From Oscillospiraceae bacterium (GTDB lineage: Bacteria; Bacillota; Clostridia; Oscillospirales; CAG-272), in assembly GCA_015064355.1 (NCBI GenBank), contig SVSJ01000001.1, positions 1 to 64,000 on the forward strand: a DNA stretch of 64,000 nucleotides. Reading direction: 5' to 3'. The position numbers were made by a program, and so were the translations under genes. Positions 61,593 through 64,000 of this stretch are shown one piece after another; the stretch's first letter is position 1, and each line of letters opens with the position of its first letter. A model generated the notes under the pieces. It was not told where the DNA came from. It did no database searches and worked only from the letters and a program-made list of their open reading frames with translations.

Positions 61593-63857
61593 TTATTCTT
61601 CTGATTCAGGTTCAGAAATTTCTTTCTTGAATCCGCAATTTTCTGTTCTGCAAACAAGGAGGTTCTTACCTTTCTTACGGAACAGCATTTTTCCGCAAAC
61701 AGGACAGTTTTCTTTTGTGGGCATATCCCATGAAGAGAATTTGCATTCGGGATACTTTGAACAGCTGTAGAATACAGTTTTATTCTTTCCGTGCTTTGTG
61801 ATAATTTCAGAACCGCATTCAGGACAGTTAACGCCGAGAGGTCTGGTCTTCTGTTTTGTGAACTTACATTCGGGATACTTAGTGCAAGCGTAGAAGCTAC
61901 CGTATCTACCGGTTCTGAGCACCATATCGGAGCCACAAAGTTCGCATTTCATAGGTGCGATTTCAGGTTTTTTAGTTTCGGGCTGTTCTGTTGACTTTGT
62001 CAGAGGCTTTGTGTTCTTACAAGTAGGATAATTGGGACAAGCAGCAAACTTACCAAATCTGCCGTTCTTAACAATCATCTTACTGCCGCAGTTTTCGCAG
62101 ATAATATCGGTTTCCTCGGCAGGGACCTCAATATCGCTCATAGAAACATTGCTCAAAGCCTTATCAAGCTCACCCTTGAAGTCATCGTAGAACTCATTTA
62201 ACACCTTAAGCATTGAATTATCGCCGCTCTCGATATTGTCGAGCTGGTCTTCCATAGACGCTGTAAACTTATAGTCTACGATATCCGGGAAGTTTTCGCA
62301 CATAAGCTTGGTGATTACTTCGCCAAGTGAAGTGGGCACAAGAGCCTTACCATCACGCTTTACGTAACCTCTTGTTGTGATGATAGTAATTATAGTTGTG
62401 TAAGTGCTGGGACGACCGATTCCCTTTTCTTCGAGGAATTTAACGAGGGATGCTTCGGTATATCTCGGCGGAGGTGTTGTGAAGTGTTGGTTGGGTACTA
62501 TGCTTTCAGCAGTAAGTGCATCACCGACATTAACCTCTGGAAGTCTTGTATTACTCTCGTCAGACGCTTTCGCATCATCGGTGGATTCTTCATAAAGAGC
62601 CATATATCCCGGGAACTTTACTGTATATCCGCTGGTTCTGAAGATGTAACCTGCGCATTCAAGGTCTATCTGTGTGGTAGAAAGTTCTGCCGACTCCATC
62701 TGGCTTGCAATGAAGCGGTCCCATATAAGCTTATAAAGCTTGAACTGGTCGGGTGTGAGATGCTTCTTAATAGCTGTGGGCTCGATCATCTCGGTAGAAG
62801 GTCTGATAGCTTCGTGAGCGTCCTGTGCGTTTGCCTTGGACTTATATACTCTGGGTGTTGAAGGATAATACTTCTCGCCAATTTTATCGAGGATATAATT
62901 CTTAGCAGCAAGCTGAGCTTCTTCGGAGATTCTGAGAGAGTCGGTACGCATATAAGTGATAAGACCCTGTACGCCACCGTGCTCTGCGCCAATGTTAACA
63001 CCTTCATAAAGCTCCTGAGCAACTCTCATAGTACGCTGAGACTGGAAATTGAGCTTTCTGGATGCTTCCTGCTGGAGGGTTGATGTGGTGAAAGGCGGTG
63101 CGGGATTTTTCGTCTTCTTGCCGGTCTTAATGTCGGAGACAGTGAATGTATTGCCTGCTACAGCATTATATATCTTCATAGCGTCAGCTTCGCACTCGAT
63201 CTCAACTTTATTGGGATCTCCGACAACGCCATAGAACTTGCTTTCAAAGGATTTGTTATCTGCTGTGTCAACTACAACGTCGATAGTCCAATACTCCTTG
63301 GGAATGAACGCTCTGATCTCGTTTTCCCTTTCAACGATGATTCTTGTTGCAACAGACTGAACTCTACCTGCGGAAAGACCGCTCTTAACTGTTTTCCAGA
63401 GGAATGGGCTGAGCTTGTATCCAACGATTCTGTCAAGAATACGTCTTGCCTGCTGAGCGTTAACAACGTTCATATCAATTTCGCGAGGATGCTTGATTGA
63501 TTCTTTAACAACACTTTTTGTTACTGCGTTGAATGTTACTCTCTTAACCTTCTCCGGGGGAATATTCAATGCATTAACAAGATGCCATGCAATAGCTTCG
63601 CCTTCGCGGTCAGGGTCAGTTGCGAGAAAAACTTTGTCCGCTTTCTTAACTTCTTTCTTAAGATCTTTTATAAGATCGCCTTTTCCGCGTATATTTATAT
63701 AATGCGCTTCAAAGTCATTTTCAATATCGATACCGAGAGTAGATTTGGGCAGGTCACGAATATGACCCTTAGAAGCCACGACCTTATATGATGAGCCGAG
63801 ATAGCTCTTAACGGTATTTGCTTTCGGAGGTGACTCCATAATTACAAGATTTGCCAT
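61593..63857 (-). CDS. topA: DNA topoisomerase I
   Basis: Type IA topoisomerase relaxes negative supercoils. The 754 residues show the TOPRIM domain (NLVIMESPPKANTVKSYLG, ATDPDREGEAIAWHL), the active-site tyrosine in GLITYMRTDSLRIS, and the ARRILDRIVGYKLSP and EKGIGRPSTYTTII motifs. The C-terminus has four consecutive zinc ribbons of four Cys each (CENCG, CELCG, CPECG, CPVCG starts). AAGGGA precedes the ATG. It opens the 17-kb minus-strand array and has its own promoter within the end of the upstream gene. Confidence 0.97.
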   Translation of the reverse strand: MANLVIMESPPKANTVKSYLGSSYKVVASKGHIRDLPKSTLGIDIENDFEAHYINIRGKGDLIKDLKKEVKKADKVFLATDPDREGEAIAWHLVNALNIPPEKVKRVTFNAVTKSVVKESIKHPREIDMNVVNAQQARRILDRIVGYKLSPFLWKTVKSGLSAGRVQSVATRIIVERENEIRAFIPKEYWTIDVVVDTADNKSFESKFYGVVGDPNKVEIECEADAMKIYNAVAGNTFTVSDIKTGKKTKNPAPPFTTSTLQQEASRKLNFQSQRTMRVAQELYEGVNIGAEHGGVQGLITYMRTDSLRISEEAQLAAKNYILDKIGEKYYPSTPRVYKSKANAQDAHEAIRPSTEMIEPTAIKKHLTPDQFKLYKLIWDRFIASQMESAELSTTQIDLECAGYIFRTSGYTVKFPGYMALYEESTDDAKASDESNTRLPEVNVGDALTAESIVPNQHFTTPPPRYTEASLVKFLEEKGIGRPSTYTTIITIITTRGYVKRDGKALVPTSLGEVITKLMCENFPDIVDYKFTASMEDQLDNIESGDNSMLKVLNEFYDDFKGELDKALSNVSMSDIEVPAEETDIICENCGSKMIVKNGRFGKFAACPNYPTCKNTKPLTKSTEQPETKKPEIAPMKCELCGSDMVLRTGRYGSFYACTKYPECKFTKQKTRPLGVNCPECGSEIITKHGKNKTVFYSCSKYPECKFSSWDMPTKENCPVCGKMLFRKKGKNLLVCRTENCGFKKEISEPESEE

Positions 63858-63911
63858 TTGGAATGATTCCCTTCATGCTATGGTAAAATTTATATTTTGG
63901 CCGATGAAACC

Positions 63912-64000
63912 TTAATCGTTTGAACTTAACATTATATCATCTTCGCAAACGCGCATAAAGTATCCGCCTCCGCCAGACTCAACAGCACCTGCCATTTCGA
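63912..64000 (-). CDS. C-terminal end of an unknown gene, cut by the window edge
   Basis: A minus-strand frame enters from the right edge and stops at 63912. About 29 residues are visible, ending GGGGYFMRVCEDDIMLSSND. dprA is the usual gene before topA in Firmicutes, but this Gly-rich, acidic tail does not look like the DprA winged-helix end. I cannot assign it; the frame could also be spurious, because the topA promoter lies within it. Confidence 0.4.
   Translation of the reverse strand, partial: EMAGAVESGGGGYFMRVCEDDIMLSSND
63931..63959 (-). promoter_or_regulatory. Probable promoter of topA
   Basis: Minus strand TATAAT (63931-63936) with an extended TG, and a weak -35 TTTATG 17 bp upstream (63954-63959). 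It lies inside the last codons of the partial gene at the right edge. Confidence 0.6.

Noticed and set aside
1..64000. CRISPR array, insertion sequences or transposases
   Set aside because: I saw no regularly spaced repeats, no terminal inverted repeats with a transposase, and no cas-like genes anywhere in the window.

Overview
The window reads as a chromosome segment of an anaerobic, low-to-moderate GC Firmicute of class Clostridia. Support comes from the DnaD and DnaI-type helicase-loader genes, a Firmicutes-type L10 leader before rplJ-rplL, a 1232-residue pyruvate:ferredoxin oxidoreductase, TypA, a SpoVB/MurJ-type flippase, a one-component TrmFO, and near-consensus sigma-A promoters with 17-18 bp spacers. 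A cytoplasmic GH95-type fucosidase suggests a gut or rumen habitat, which is inference. I cannot name the genus.

Layout. 1-720: the tail of a small membrane-associated protein, a strong terminator, and a 3' fragment of a tRNA-Arg(CCT) gene that looks like an integration scar or tRNA pseudogene. 720-4.6 kb: an unknown gene, rarA, the L10-leader/rplJ/rplL unit and a pyridoxamine kinase. 4.7-7.4 kb: a nitroreductase overlapping two unknown membrane genes, then a convergent membrane protein. 7.5-11.4 kb: a tyrosine recombinase closely followed by the GH95 enzyme, then a flavodoxin-like gene behind a perfect palindrome and a potentially structured leader. 11.6-18.9 kb: tRNA-Glu(CTC), a lipid flippase on the minus strand, then a plus-strand run of dCMP deaminase, rimI, tsaD, dnaD-like, dnaI-like, a TIM-barrel isomerase and a phosphodiesterase. 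19-30 kb: a 32-residue Cys-rich membrane peptide, a zinc-ribbon protein, a DinG/XPD-type helicase, typA, the pyruvate:ferredoxin oxidoreductase and a phosphodiesterase of the alkaline phosphatase superfamily. 29.3-39.4 kb: a YdcF/DUF4349 pair, serC - deacetylase-like - serA, a DUF1015 gene that may also belong to serine metabolism, aspartate kinase, HIT, amidohydrolase and an FkbM methyltransferase.

39.4-44.9 kb is a minus-strand operon for an envelope polymer. It starts with a BlaI-type repressor and continues with an O-antigen ligase-like protein, a DUF4330 protein, a TagO/WecA-type sugar-phosphate transferase, an unknown anchored protein and a second DUF4330 protein. 45.1-47 kb holds asnA and a D-Ala-D-Ala carboxypeptidase lipoprotein. 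From 63.9 kb down to 47 kb runs one long minus-strand housekeeping array: topA, trmFO, plsX, rnc, a radical SAM gene, smc, ftsY, rdgB, yhbY, yqeK, an LCP gene, rsfS and leuS. Two usual members are absent from their usual places: acpP between plsX and rnc, and nadD between yhbY and yqeK.

Most of the window is core chromosome. The parts that deserve attention are the tRNA-Arg scar at the left edge, the palindrome and leader before the flavodoxin-like gene, the unannotated Cys-rich peptide, the helicase with a seemingly degenerate nuclease domain, and the BlaI-headed envelope operon. I saw no CRISPR array, insertion sequence, rRNA or replication origin. I did not find a convincing novel defence or secretion system. 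All start choices rest on visible ribosome binding sites; family calls are from motif recognition, without database searches.
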